A program made the translations under genes and the position numbers. From DATKJY01 sp964540105 (lineage in GTDB: Bacteria; Zixibacteria; MSB-5A5; GN15; FEB-12), in assembly GCA_964540105.1 (NCBI GenBank), contig CAZILL010000001.1, forward strand, positions 930,001 through 994,000: 64,000 nucleotides of DNA. The letters run 5' to 3'. Under the pieces are notes generated by a model, which had not been told where the DNA came from, did no database searches, and saw nothing but the letters and a program-made list of their open reading frames with translations. Of this stretch, positions 43,401-51,825 are shown in pieces (the stretch's first letter is position 1; each line of letters starts with the position of its first letter).

Positions 43401-44864
43401 ATGGCACTGCGAACCTACGAACAATACCTGGCATCACTCAAAGGTATGAAGGCCAACATCTATAAGTTTGACAGGTTAATCACGGATGTGACCACGCATC
43501 CTGCAACCAGACGCACGGTCGAAGGGCATGGCTGGACGTACCGGGCAGCGACCGACGAGAATTTTGGACAGCTGCTCACGACCCTGTCCCATCTGAGCGG
43601 GGAGCGGATCAGCCGCTACCTATCGATCGTCCGCTCCGCCGAGGACATGTACGCCAACAGTGATCTGAAGCGGCTTATGTTCCACCTCACGGGCACATGC
43701 ACCGGCGGGCGCTGTGCGGGCTGGGCCGCCCTCAATGCGATGTTTGTTACCACCTGGGAGATGGATCGTGATCTTGGAACCGGCTATCATCAACGCTTCC
43801 TCTCCTGGCTCAGGAAAGCCGAAACGAGTGATATAACCATCGCCGGTGCGCTCACCGACGCCAAGGGGGATCGGACGAAAAGCCCTTCTCAGCAAAGCGA
43901 TCGCGATCTCTTTTTGCACTGTGTTGAGAAGCGTGCCGACGGCATCGTCGTTCGGGGAGCGAAACTGATGATCTGCGGTGTCGCGGCGGCGAATGAAATC
44001 TTCGTCATCCCGGGCGCGGGGTACAAAGAAGAGGACGCCGATTGCGCGATTTCATTCGTCATACCGCGAGATATAGCCGGATTGACGATTGTCGAGACTC
44101 GTCATCCCAATGACACGCGCGATGAGGAGGAAGGTTTCGACAATCCGGTTACTGAGGGTGGAATCACCCAGGCGTTTCTGCTCTTTGAGAATGTCTTTGT
44201 GCCCAACGAGCGCGTGTTCATGTGCGGGGAGACTGGGTATACGCAGTCGACCGTAAGTTACTTCATCATGCCGTATCGCGCGGCTATCGGCGGTTGCGTG
44301 GCTGGACAGGGGGACATCAAGATCGGTGCCGCTATGCTCGTAGCGCGCACAAACGGACTGTCCTCGAAAGTGTTCAATGACAAACTCACGCAGATGTACA
44401 TCAACAATGAAACGACCTACGGGGTCGGAATAGCCGCAGCGGCGAGAGGGCGCAAGCATGACTCAGGCGCCTGGCTGTGCGACCCGATGCTCTCCAACGT
44501 CAACAAGGTACATGTCGCGACTCTGCCATACCAAACTACAGTGCTCGCTCAGGACATCGCGGGCGGGATCGCCGAGACCGGATGTATGCCGTCGCACAAA
44601 GACTTCGTGTCGAGTCGCTATGGCCATCTGATAGAGAAATACATGACGGCGAAGCATTCGGCCGAATCAAGGGCGCGAGCGGCGCGGTTGGTCGAGTGGT
44701 GCACGGTGGGTTCGGGCGTGCCCGGCTGCATGCATGGAGGCGGTTCACCAGACGGTGCCAAGATGGTTATCCGCGCCAGTGCCAAATTGAATGAGAAAGT
44801 TGAGATTGCAAGACGGCTGGCCGGAATTTCTGAAGAAATTCCAGAGCCTGAAGGAAAGAAATAG
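43401..44864 (+). CDS. HpaB / 4-hydroxybutyryl-CoA dehydratase family flavoprotein, ligand residues altered
   Basis: A 487-residue protein of the HpaB-like family that includes 4-hydroxybutyryl-CoA dehydratase (AbfD) and 4-hydroxyphenylacetate 3-monooxygenase. It starts like AbfD (TYEQYLASLKGMKANIYKFD), has the FAD-region segment DGIVVRGAKLMICG, and keeps the GGC at Cys299. In Clostridium aminobutyricum AbfD the [4Fe-4S] cluster is held by Cys99, Cys103, His292 and Cys299, with Tyr296 and Lys300 in the active site. Here Cys100 and Cys105 occur with a different spacing (TGTCTGGRC), and positions 292, 296 and 300 are Tyr, Ile and Val (PYRAAIGGCV). So canonical dehydratase activity is doubtful. 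AGGAGG stands just before the ATG; it is convergent with the next gene. Confidence 0.8.
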   Translation: MALRTYEQYLASLKGMKANIYKFDRLITDVTTHPATRRTVEGHGWTYRAATDENFGQLLTTLSHLSGERISRYLSIVRSAEDMYANSDLKRLMFHLTGTCTGGRCAGWAALNAMFVTTWEMDRDLGTGYHQRFLSWLRKAETSDITIAGALTDAKGDRTKSPSQQSDRDLFLHCVEKRADGIVVRGAKLMICGVAAANEIFVIPGAGYKEEDADCAISFVIPRDIAGLTIVETRHPNDTRDEEEGFDNPVTEGGITQAFLLFENVFVPNERVFMCGETGYTQSTVSYFIMPYRAAIGGCVAGQGDIKIGAAMLVARTNGLSSKVFNDKLTQMYINNETTYGVGIAAAARGRKHDSGAWLCDPMLSNVNKVHVATLPYQTTVLAQDIAGGIAETGCMPSHKDFVSSRYGHLIEKYMTAKHSAESRARAARLVEWCTVGSGVPGCMHGGGSPDGAKMVIRASAKLNEKVEIARRLAGISEEIPEPEGKK

Positions 44865-44892
44865 CCTTGGGGCTCCCGCTATTCCCTGTCCG

Positions 44893-46566
44893 TTAAGGGC
44901 GTAGTTTCTTCAGCAAGCTTTCGCCATCCACAGAGTCTGGGGAACCCAGACCTAGAATCTCGGCAAGAGTGGGCGCGATGTCGACGGTGCGCACAGAGTC
45001 GGAATAGGTTCCAGCCGTAATCCCGGCTCCGGCGAAGATCAACGGCACATGTGTATCATAATCATACGGTGAACCATGCGAGGTTCCGGTCGGCGTATTC
45101 GTCAGCAGGCTGTATTCCGCAAACCTGACATACAGGTCGGGGCCGCGATCGGACCGGGCGATCTTGCGAAACAGCGACAGGTATGGGCGGTCGTTTGTCC
45201 TTGGTGAAAGGAGTTCAGAGACGGTATAGACATCAGCGATATAAGGCAATCCCCGAAGACGCGCGGCGACCATGTTCTGCAAATCCTCTTTAGAAACGCC
45301 ACGTGCCAAAGCGGGTTCATAGTTCAGGATTACTTCGTAACCGTAGTCGGCAAAGATTGTTGATGATAGCTTCAATTCAGACGTGATATCCGCCCCGATC
45401 TTCTTCATGTCCGCCTTGACAGAATCGAGTGAGAGCCGGCGCGCGGGTATCCCCTGGCCTCTCAATTCCTCCGGCAGCGGCATCACGCCGTGATCTGAGG
45501 AGACGACGATAGCGTAAGCTTTCCGCCCTACCTCTTTGTCAAGCAGTTCGAACAGTTCTCCCAGATAGGTATCGAGGCGCAGATAATAATCCAGAACTTC
45601 CGGGCTTGATGGTCCGTACAGGTGACCAATAGCGTCGGCAGATGAGAAGCTCAGGAAGAGAAGGTCGGGCGAACTGTCTGCTCCCAGCTGAAACCCCGAG
45701 ATTGCCTTCTCGGCAAGCCGTAGGGAGAGTTCATCACCGAACGGCGTGGAATAGAGGAGCTTGTAATACTCTTCATCCGGTTTCCCCGCCGTAGTGTCGA
45801 ATAGGTGAGGGAACGGAGCGAGACGTGATGCATACGTCGAATCGACGTGATTAGGCGCGAAGATCGTGTAGAGTGAATCAGGAGCAACCCTGTTCCATCC
45901 GGTGGAGTAGAATTCATCGCGCATCCGAAGTTCATTGAAAACGCTTGGGAATCCGATGAGGGCTTGTTCATAGTATGTTGATGTGACAAATTCACCGGAT
46001 TTTCGGTGATTCCAAAATACGGCATCGGCATTCTGGCCACCCATGAGTATTGCCGCTCGATCTTTCAGAGCGATTGCGATAACCTTGCTGCGAGGCGACT
46101 TTGCTTTCAGCCAGTCGCCTACGGTCGGCTTGAGCAAACGCCTCGGCGAGAGGCCAAATTCGTTTGGTTTTCCCACGATATTGAACGTGTCGTCGCAGCA
46201 ATAGAGGTAGCTCGACTTACTGCGTTCATACCATTCGTTCGCGACAATGCCATGGTTATGGGGAGTCACTCCTGTGACAATGGTCGCGTGCCCTACGGCA
46301 GTCTCTGTAATGGCGTGGTCGTGGTAGGCACGAGGAAATAAGGCCCCTTCGCGAAGTAGCCGCTCGATCCCTCTGTGACAGAGCGGCGCAAATCGTGTCA
46401 GGTAGTCAGGCCGCATTTGGTCAACCACGATGACGACTGCCAGCCGTGGCGGGTTGACGATCGTGGTCTTTTCTTGAGCGTTCTGCGCGACCGCTGTGCG
46501 AATTCCAGAGAGGAAAGCCCCGAGAAGAAGAATTGTCAGAATCGCGCGGTATCTACTGACGATCAC
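44893..46566 (-). CDS. PafA-like alkaline phosphatase / type I phosphodiesterase
   Basis: A 557-residue secreted enzyme of the alkaline phosphatase superfamily. It has a signal peptide (ILTILLLGAFLSGI) with a likely cut after AVA/QN. Metal-binding and catalytic elements are in order. Asp sits in VIVVDQMRPDYL. The nucleophile Thr lies in DHAITETAVGHATIVTG, where PafA-type phosphatases carry Thr instead of Ser. YFRxDTxLG-like RLDTYLGELFELLD follows, and then SSDHGVMPLP with the family Asp-His pair, and finally GTSHGSPYDYDTHVPLIFAG with a metal-binding His. It would release phosphate from esters in the periplasm. It is convergent with the HpaB-family gene, 28 bases apart, and downstream of nadE. 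Confidence 0.85.
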   Translation of the reverse strand: MIVSRYRAILTILLLGAFLSGIRTAVAQNAQEKTTIVNPPRLAVVIVVDQMRPDYLTRFAPLCHRGIERLLREGALFPRAYHDHAITETAVGHATIVTGVTPHNHGIVANEWYERSKSSYLYCCDDTFNIVGKPNEFGLSPRRLLKPTVGDWLKAKSPRSKVIAIALKDRAAILMGGQNADAVFWNHRKSGEFVTSTYYEQALIGFPSVFNELRMRDEFYSTGWNRVAPDSLYTIFAPNHVDSTYASRLAPFPHLFDTTAGKPDEEYYKLLYSTPFGDELSLRLAEKAISGFQLGADSSPDLLFLSFSSADAIGHLYGPSSPEVLDYYLRLDTYLGELFELLDKEVGRKAYAIVVSSDHGVMPLPEELRGQGIPARRLSLDSVKADMKKIGADITSELKLSSTIFADYGYEVILNYEPALARGVSKEDLQNMVAARLRGLPYIADVYTVSELLSPRTNDRPYLSLFRKIARSDRGPDLYVRFAEYSLLTNTPTGTSHGSPYDYDTHVPLIFAGAGITAGTYSDSVRTVDIAPTLAEILGLGSPDSVDGESLLKKLRP

Positions 46567-46584
46567 TCCTGATATTCCTTGTCC

Positions 46585-48234
46585 TCAGGGTCTGATCCTG
46601 GCTGCGATCGGCATGCGACGCCCCATGCCGAAAGCGCGCGTGGTGACTTTCAGGCCGGGGGCTGACTGTCGCCGCTTATATTCACTGCGGTTGACCGCGC
46701 CGATGATCCACTTGACCGTGGCTGAATCGAAGCCGAGCTGAACAATCTGTGCGGGTGAAAGATGTTCCTCAACATAGTGATTCAGGATGGCGTCGAGAAT
46801 GTCATATGCCGGTAGAGTATCCTGATCAACCTGACTAGGTTTCAACTCAGCTGTGGGTGGACGCGTGATGATCTCTCGTGGAATTACCTCGGTCTCTCTA
46901 TTGATATAGTGCGCCAGTTCATAGATCATTGTCTTCGGTACGTCGGATATTACCGCCAGACCTCCCGCCATGTCACCATAGAGTGTGCAGTATCCGGTGG
47001 CAAACTCGCTCTTGTTGCCCGTCGAGAGCACCAAGGATCCTTGCCGGTTCGAGAAGGCCATCAGGATGTTTCCACGGATACGGGCCTGCAGATTCTCGAG
47101 GGTCAATTCCACACTCTGGGGAGAGAGAGCAAGTTCGTCGCGAAGGGTCGACAGATACGAATCATACAGGGAGAGGATGGGGATAATTCGGAACTCTACA
47201 CCGAGACTCTTCGCCAAGTCTTGCGCGTATTCAGTGCTGATGGAAGCCGTGAAGATCGAGGGCATCGCGATTCCCAGGACATTTTCCTTGCCAATCGCAC
47301 TCACGGCGATGCAGGCTACTATTGCCGAATCGATCCCTCCGGAAAGCCCGATAACAGCTTTGTGAAATCCGCACTTGTACATGTAATCTCTTACACCCAG
47401 TGTGAGCGCCTCATGAAGGGAGCCCATCCTGTCTGACTGCTGGGGATTCACAACTGGCTTTGCTTGTACTGTGTCGATCACCTGAACCTGCTCGCGGAAA
47501 GAGGAGAACAGTGCTGTAGGATTTCCTTGGCCATCAAACGCCATGCTGCGGCCGTCGAAGACCAGGTCATCATTCCCTCCGACCTGATTAATAAAGACAA
47601 ACGGTAACTTCTGCTTGCGCGCGTGATTGCTGATTAGTCGATGGCGAACGGTCTCTTTCCCCAGGGTAAACGGGGAGGCGGATATGTTGATCAGGAGTTC
47701 AGCGCCCTGTCTGGCAAGCGCTTCGATAGGATCGAACTCGTAAACCTGCCTCGGCCAAAACTCAGGATCGTTCCACGCATCCTCGCAGATCGAGATTCCC
47801 AGGACGACCCCTTTGAAGGAAATTACTCCGATTTGAGGGGCTCTGTCAAAGTAGCGTGTTTCGTCGAAGACATCATACGTCGGTAACAGTGATTTGTGCT
47901 GTGTGAACAGGAGTCTTCCGTCACTGATAAGAAGAGCCGAATTGTACAGTCCGGCTCCGGGGCTGACCGGGTGGGGAGTCGGCGCCCCGACAAGGATTCC
48001 ACATCCAGGGAACTCATCGCTGCGTTCCACGAGGGTACGCACCGCTTCTGAAACTCGGTTGATGAACCAAGGTTCCCCGAGGAGGTCACGGGGTGGATAG
48101 CCGGTCAGGAACAGTTCGGAAAACACAACCAAGTCCGCGTTAGCGCAGTACTGGGCGACAATGTGGAGGATTCTATTCAGGTTTTCATCAATATTTCCGA
48201 CAATAGGATTACATTGCGCGAGAACGACTTTCAT
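46585..48234 (-). CDS. nadE: Glutamine-dependent NAD+ synthetase
   Basis: A 549-residue two-domain enzyme that makes NAD+ from deamido-NAD+, ATP and glutamine. The N-terminal nitrilase-type glutaminase has its triad: Glu40 in VVFSELFLTGYPPRDL, Lys in QHKSLLPTYDVFDETRYF and Cys in GISICEDAWNDPEF. The C-terminal synthetase domain has the pyrophosphatase loop VIGLSGGIDSAIVACIAV and the later STGNKSEFATGYCTLYGDMAGG. I use ATG 48234, with AAGGAAG six bases upstream; the longer frame to 48276 is not protein-like. It is divergent from hydB across 288 bases, which hold the hydrogenase promoter region. Confidence 0.94.
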   Translation of the reverse strand: MKVVLAQCNPIVGNIDENLNRILHIVAQYCANADLVVFSELFLTGYPPRDLLGEPWFINRVSEAVRTLVERSDEFPGCGILVGAPTPHPVSPGAGLYNSALLISDGRLLFTQHKSLLPTYDVFDETRYFDRAPQIGVISFKGVVLGISICEDAWNDPEFWPRQVYEFDPIEALARQGAELLINISASPFTLGKETVRHRLISNHARKQKLPFVFINQVGGNDDLVFDGRSMAFDGQGNPTALFSSFREQVQVIDTVQAKPVVNPQQSDRMGSLHEALTLGVRDYMYKCGFHKAVIGLSGGIDSAIVACIAVSAIGKENVLGIAMPSIFTASISTEYAQDLAKSLGVEFRIIPILSLYDSYLSTLRDELALSPQSVELTLENLQARIRGNILMAFSNRQGSLVLSTGNKSEFATGYCTLYGDMAGGLAVISDVPKTMIYELAHYINRETEVIPREIITRPPTAELKPSQVDQDTLPAYDILDAILNHYVEEHLSPAQIVQLGFDSATVKWIIGAVNRSEYKRRQSAPGLKVTTRAFGMGRRMPIAARIRP

Positions 48235-48424
48235 GGAGAGCTTCCTTACCCGTTTTGGCCATGTAGTATACCACAAAGCTCTCCCAAGGCAAGCGCATTG
48301 AAAGGAGAAGGGCGGAACTGGACGCGAGGGTTTGATATCCCTTTGTGTCGCAATTTCAGAGACGGCCTCGCCAATGAGGCGGCGTTCTCAATCATGTTCC
48401 AGTGTGTTAGTTTGCGATTTATTT

Positions 48425-48473
48425 CACAAAACGTTGAATTGTGGTTGACACGTGTCATTCGAGAAAGTAGCTT
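48425..48473 (+). promoter_or_regulatory. Hydrogenase operon promoter with two inverted repeats
   Basis: A TTGACA (48445-48450) and TAGCTT (48468-48473) with a 17-base spacer make a plausible promoter for hydB at 48523. Its -35 is embedded in a perfect 12-base palindrome TGACACGTGTCA (48446-48457). Just upstream is CACAA-N9-TTGTG (48425-48443), a second inverted repeat. Both look like regulator sites, and they could also affect the divergent nadE gene. The rest of the 288-base gap holds nothing else I can identify. Confidence 0.5.
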
Positions 48474-48522
48474 TTTGTTGATTGGGATGATTCTAAGATA
48501 TGGATAATCTTGGGACTCGACG

Positions 48523-49725
48523 GTGACGACAAAACAGGAAGAAATAACTGCCACGCAGGAGTGTCCGCAAGGCGTTCTCTTCACTCGTCCTGAGCCTATG
48601 TATCTGGATGTTGCGGACTTCGCGACCCTTTTCGACGGGCTTACTCGCCATGGATATACGGTCATAGGCCCAACAATCAGGAACGGCTCTGTCGTGTATG
48701 ATGAATTGAGAGCGGTGGAACAGCTTCCGACGGGCTGGACCGACAATCAGGCTCCCGGGGAATACCGGATGGTACATCAGGAGGATCCCCGATTCTTTCA
48801 CTTCAACGTTGGACTTCACTCGTGGAAGAGATTCCTGCATCTGCCAGAAATTACCCTGTGGCGGGCGCAGCGCGCGGGCAGGGAGTTTGAGGTTCTGCCT
48901 GAGACAACCGCGCCGACGAAGAGAGCGTTTCTCGGGGTGCGTTCTTGTGAAGCACAGGCAATAGCCATCCAGGATCGAATACTGATAAACGACAAGTACC
49001 GCGACCCAGTCTATTCCAAGCTGCGCGAAAATTGCCTCATTATTGCTGTGAACTGCTCAAAGGGGGGCGGGACCTGTTTCTGCGCCTCAATGAATACCGG
49101 ACCAAAGGTATCGCAGGGATTCGACCTGGCGCTGACCGAAGTGACCGATGCTCATAGTCATTACTTAATAGTGGAAGTTGGGAGCGCTAAGGGCGGAGAA
49201 TTACTCACTGGGCTTCCCGCTCGGATAGCGACTAAAGCCGAGGTTGAGTCCGCAGAGAGCGTGTCGCGGCAGGCGACCGAACAAATGGGGCGACAAGTCA
49301 ATACCACTGATCTACCGACACTCCTCAAAGGCAACATGGACCACCCCCAGTGGGAACATAGTGCCCAGCGCTGCCTCACCTGCGGAAACTGCACCATGGT
49401 ATGCCCAACCTGCTTCTGTACGACAGTCGAAGATCGTACCGATCTTGAAGCACAGAGTGCGGAGCGCAGACGAAAGTGGGACTCCTGCTTCACAATGGAT
49501 TTTTCCTATATCCACGGTGGCAGTATCCGCACGTCGGCCGCCGCCCGCTACCGCCAGTGGCTGACCCACAAATTCAGCTCGTGGCATGAACAGTTTGGCA
49601 TGAGCGGGTGCGTTGGTTGTGGACGCTGTATCACATGGTGTCCTGTTGGAATAGACGTGACCGAGGAGATCCGTGCGATAACGGACAGTCTGGCGCCGGA
49701 GCCGGCGCTCTCAATAAAGGAGTGA
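48523..49725 (+). CDS. hydB: Group 3b NiFe hydrogenase, beta (iron-sulfur) subunit
   Basis: A 400-residue iron-sulfur protein like the sulfhydrogenase beta subunit HydB and AsrA-type sulfite reductase subunits. It passes electrons between the flavin subunit and the hydrogenase small subunit. The C-terminal half carries two [4Fe-4S] motifs: CLTCGNCTMVCPTCFC (about residues 286-301) and CVGCGRCITWCPVGID (about 365-380). The N-terminal half has RAFLGVRSCEAQAIAIQD and further cysteines (NCSKGGGTCFCASM), as in the family. The GTG start at 48523 follows only a weak GGGA. It is the first gene of a tight operon and its stop is 3 bases before the next start. Confidence 0.9.
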   Translation: MTTKQEEITATQECPQGVLFTRPEPMYLDVADFATLFDGLTRHGYTVIGPTIRNGSVVYDELRAVEQLPTGWTDNQAPGEYRMVHQEDPRFFHFNVGLHSWKRFLHLPEITLWRAQRAGREFEVLPETTAPTKRAFLGVRSCEAQAIAIQDRILINDKYRDPVYSKLRENCLIIAVNCSKGGGTCFCASMNTGPKVSQGFDLALTEVTDAHSHYLIVEVGSAKGGELLTGLPARIATKAEVESAESVSRQATEQMGRQVNTTDLPTLLKGNMDHPQWEHSAQRCLTCGNCTMVCPTCFCTTVEDRTDLEAQSAERRRKWDSCFTMDFSYIHGGSIRTSAAARYRQWLTHKFSSWHEQFGMSGCVGCGRCITWCPVGIDVTEEIRAITDSLAPEPALSIKE

Positions 49726-49728
49726 CAA

Positions 49729-50181
49729 ATGGAGACATTGGAACCGTATATGGCCGAGCACCCGTTCTTCAAGGGGGTTGCCGATCGCCATCTGAAAGTT
49801 ATTGTCGGCTGTGCCTCTAACGCCCGCTTCGACGCCGGGCAGTATATGGATCGACAGGGGGAGCCGGCTAATCAGTTCTGGATGATCCGTCATGGAAAAG
49901 TGGCTATTGAGATGTTCAACCCGGTCGGCGGCCCGCTCACTATTCTGACACTTGGCGAAGGAGAGGTGGTCGGCTGGTCATGGCTTTTCCCGCCATACAT
50001 TCATCATTTCGACACACGGGCGATCGAGCTTACGCGTGCGATTGCGCTTGATGGCACTTGTCTTAGACGAAAGTGCGAAGAGGACCACGAGTTGGGGTAT
50101 GAAATGTTCAAGCGCTTTGCGCAGATCATACTGCACCGGATGGCGGTCACCCAGGAACAGTTGCTGGACGTCTACAAATGA
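49729..50181 (+). CDS. cNMP-binding-fold protein of the hydrogenase operon
   Basis: A 150-residue single-domain protein with the CAP effector-domain fold: HPFFKGVADRHLKVIVGCAS, YMDRQGEPANQFWMIRHGKVAIE, then LGEGEVVGWSWLFPPYIHHFDTRAIE. There is no DNA-binding helix-turn-helix, so it is not a transcription factor. The phosphate-binding cassette of cAMP receptors (FGE...RxAT) is replaced by WSWLFPP (residues 83-89), so cAMP binding looks unlikely. Its place between hydB and hydG suggests a role in the hydrogenase complex, and I recall similar proteins in other group 3b operons. It overlaps hydG by 4 bases (ATGA). Confidence 0.82.
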   Translation: METLEPYMAEHPFFKGVADRHLKVIVGCASNARFDAGQYMDRQGEPANQFWMIRHGKVAIEMFNPVGGPLTILTLGEGEVVGWSWLFPPYIHHFDTRAIELTRAIALDGTCLRRKCEEDHELGYEMFKRFAQIILHRMAVTQEQLLDVYK

Positions 50182-51044
50182 CAACGACCGTTGGCGCTCC
50201 CATTGGTCAGGATTCCATCATTGATCCGATGGTTCCCGAGCTGTTTCGGATACGCAAAGTTCGTCAGAACACCGCGGACTCATTTACTATGGACCTGACC
50301 GATACGAAGACCGACTCCGGTATCTCATTCCGGCCGGGTCAATTCAACATGCTCTACGTGTTCGGAGTGGGGGAAGTTCCAATATCGATCAGCGGTGATC
50401 CGACGAAACCGACGCCCCTCGTACACACAATTCGCGCCGTTGGAACAGTGACCAGAGTTCTTCGCGGCCTGAAGGCAGGAGATACGGTCGGAGTCAGGGG
50501 TCCCTTTGGGACCAGTTGGCCGGTGGAGGCTGCCCGAGGCTGCGACGTAGTTATCGTGGCCGGTGGCATTGGGCTTGCCCCTCTGCGGCCGTCGCTGCAC
50601 TTCATCTTGAACCATCGCGCTGAGTATGGAAAAGTGGTGCTGTTGTACGGCACGCGCACACCTTCGGACATACTGTATCGGTCTGATCTGGAGCGCTGGC
50701 GGTCACGACTTGATCTTGAAGTTCATGCGACTGTCGACCGAGCCGCGTCGGACTGGCGCGGGAATGTCGGCGTTGTAACGACGCTTATCCCAAAGGCCAG
50801 CTTTGACCCGGAGAACACGGTCGCGATGGTTTGCGGGCCTGAGCTCATGATGCGCTTCACGATTCTGGGGTTGCAGAAACGTGGCGTTCCACTCACAAGC
50901 GTGTACTTGTCGGTTGAAAGAAACATGAAGTGCGGTGTGGGACTGTGCGGGCACTGCCAGTTTGGCCCCAAGTTCGCCTGTAAGGATGGTCCGGTATTCC
51001 GATACGGCAGGATCAAAGAGTATCTTGGGAAGCGAGAGATGTAG
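50178..51044 (+). CDS. hydG: Group 3b NiFe hydrogenase, gamma (FAD/NAD(P)-binding) subunit
   Basis: A 288-residue flavoprotein of the ferredoxin-reductase type (HydG, also like dihydroorotate dehydrogenase PyrK). It takes or delivers electrons to NAD(P). FAD binding is in RPGQFNMLYVFGVGEVPISI. NAD(P) binding is in VIVAGGIGLAPLRPSLHFI. The C-terminal [2Fe-2S] motif is MKCGVGLCGHCQFGPKFACKDGPVF, with four cysteines. The start overlaps the cNMP gene and its stop is 1 base before hydD, so coupled translation is expected. Confidence 0.92.
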   Translation: MTTTVGAPIGQDSIIDPMVPELFRIRKVRQNTADSFTMDLTDTKTDSGISFRPGQFNMLYVFGVGEVPISISGDPTKPTPLVHTIRAVGTVTRVLRGLKAGDTVGVRGPFGTSWPVEAARGCDVVIVAGGIGLAPLRPSLHFILNHRAEYGKVVLLYGTRTPSDILYRSDLERWRSRLDLEVHATVDRAASDWRGNVGVVTTLIPKASFDPENTVAMVCGPELMMRFTILGLQKRGVPLTSVYLSVERNMKCGVGLCGHCQFGPKFACKDGPVFRYGRIKEYLGKREM

Positions 51045-51045
51045 T

Positions 51046-51825
51046 ATGACTGCGAACCGCAAACCGAAACTCGCTGTCTGGAAATTTGCCTCGTGCGATG
51101 GCTGTCAACTCAGCCTGCTCGATTGTGAGGAACAGCTACTGGCAATCGCCGGAGCGATAGAGATTGCCAACTTCGTGGAAGCCTCGCGCGCGGTTGTAAA
51201 GGGACCGTACGACGTTTCGCTGGTCGAAGGCTCCATTACGACGCCACACGACGCCGAACGGATTCACAAAGTGCGACGCTCTTCGAGGATCCTGATTACA
51301 ATCGGGGCCTGCGCGACTGCCGGAGGGATACAGGCGCTGAGAAACTTCTCCGACGTCAAGGACTACATCCCTCTCGTCTATGCCAACCCGCAATACATCG
51401 AGACGCTCGGAAAGTCGACGCCGATCGCCGATCATGTGCCGGTTGATTTTCAATTGCGCGGTTGCCCCATCAGCAAGCAGCAATTGGTGGAAGTCATCAC
51501 GGCCTTTCTGCACGGCCGCAAGCCGGCCACCCCCTCGTATAGCGTGTGCCTCGAATGCAAGCGCCGGGGTTGTGTCTGCGTGATGGTTGCGAAAGGGACT
51601 CCTTGCCTTGGTCCGGTAACGCAGGCAGGGTGCGGAGCGCTCTGTCCATCGTTTAACCGGGGTTGTTACGGGTGCTTCGGCCCCAAGGAGACTCCCAACA
51701 CCGGCTCACTGAGTGATCAATGGATTCGCACTGGGGCAAGCGATGACGCGGTCGTGCGGGCCTTCCGCAGCTACAACGCTTACGCCGATGTCTTTCGCAA
51801 GGAGAGCGAGGCTCATGAAAAGTAG
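51046..51825 (+). CDS. hydD: Group 3b NiFe hydrogenase, delta (small) subunit
   Basis: A 259-residue hydrogenase small subunit of the NADH:quinone oxidoreductase 20-kDa family. It carries the [4Fe-4S] clusters nearest the NiFe site. The proximal-cluster start FASCDGCQLSLLDCE has the CxxC pair, followed by VSLVEGSITTPHD, ITIGACATAGGIQALRN and LRGCPISKQQL. The C-terminal part has extra cysteines (VCLECKRRGCVCVMVAKGTPCLGP, AGCGALCPSFNRGCYGCFGP) for further clusters. The ATG at 51046 is used; the frame is open further upstream, but that part overlaps hydG. The end overlaps hydA by 11 bases. Confidence 0.94.
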   Translation: MTANRKPKLAVWKFASCDGCQLSLLDCEEQLLAIAGAIEIANFVEASRAVVKGPYDVSLVEGSITTPHDAERIHKVRRSSRILITIGACATAGGIQALRNFSDVKDYIPLVYANPQYIETLGKSTPIADHVPVDFQLRGCPISKQQLVEVITAFLHGRKPATPSYSVCLECKRRGCVCVMVAKGTPCLGPVTQAGCGALCPSFNRGCYGCFGPKETPNTGSLSDQWIRTGASDDAVVRAFRSYNAYADVFRKESEAHEK

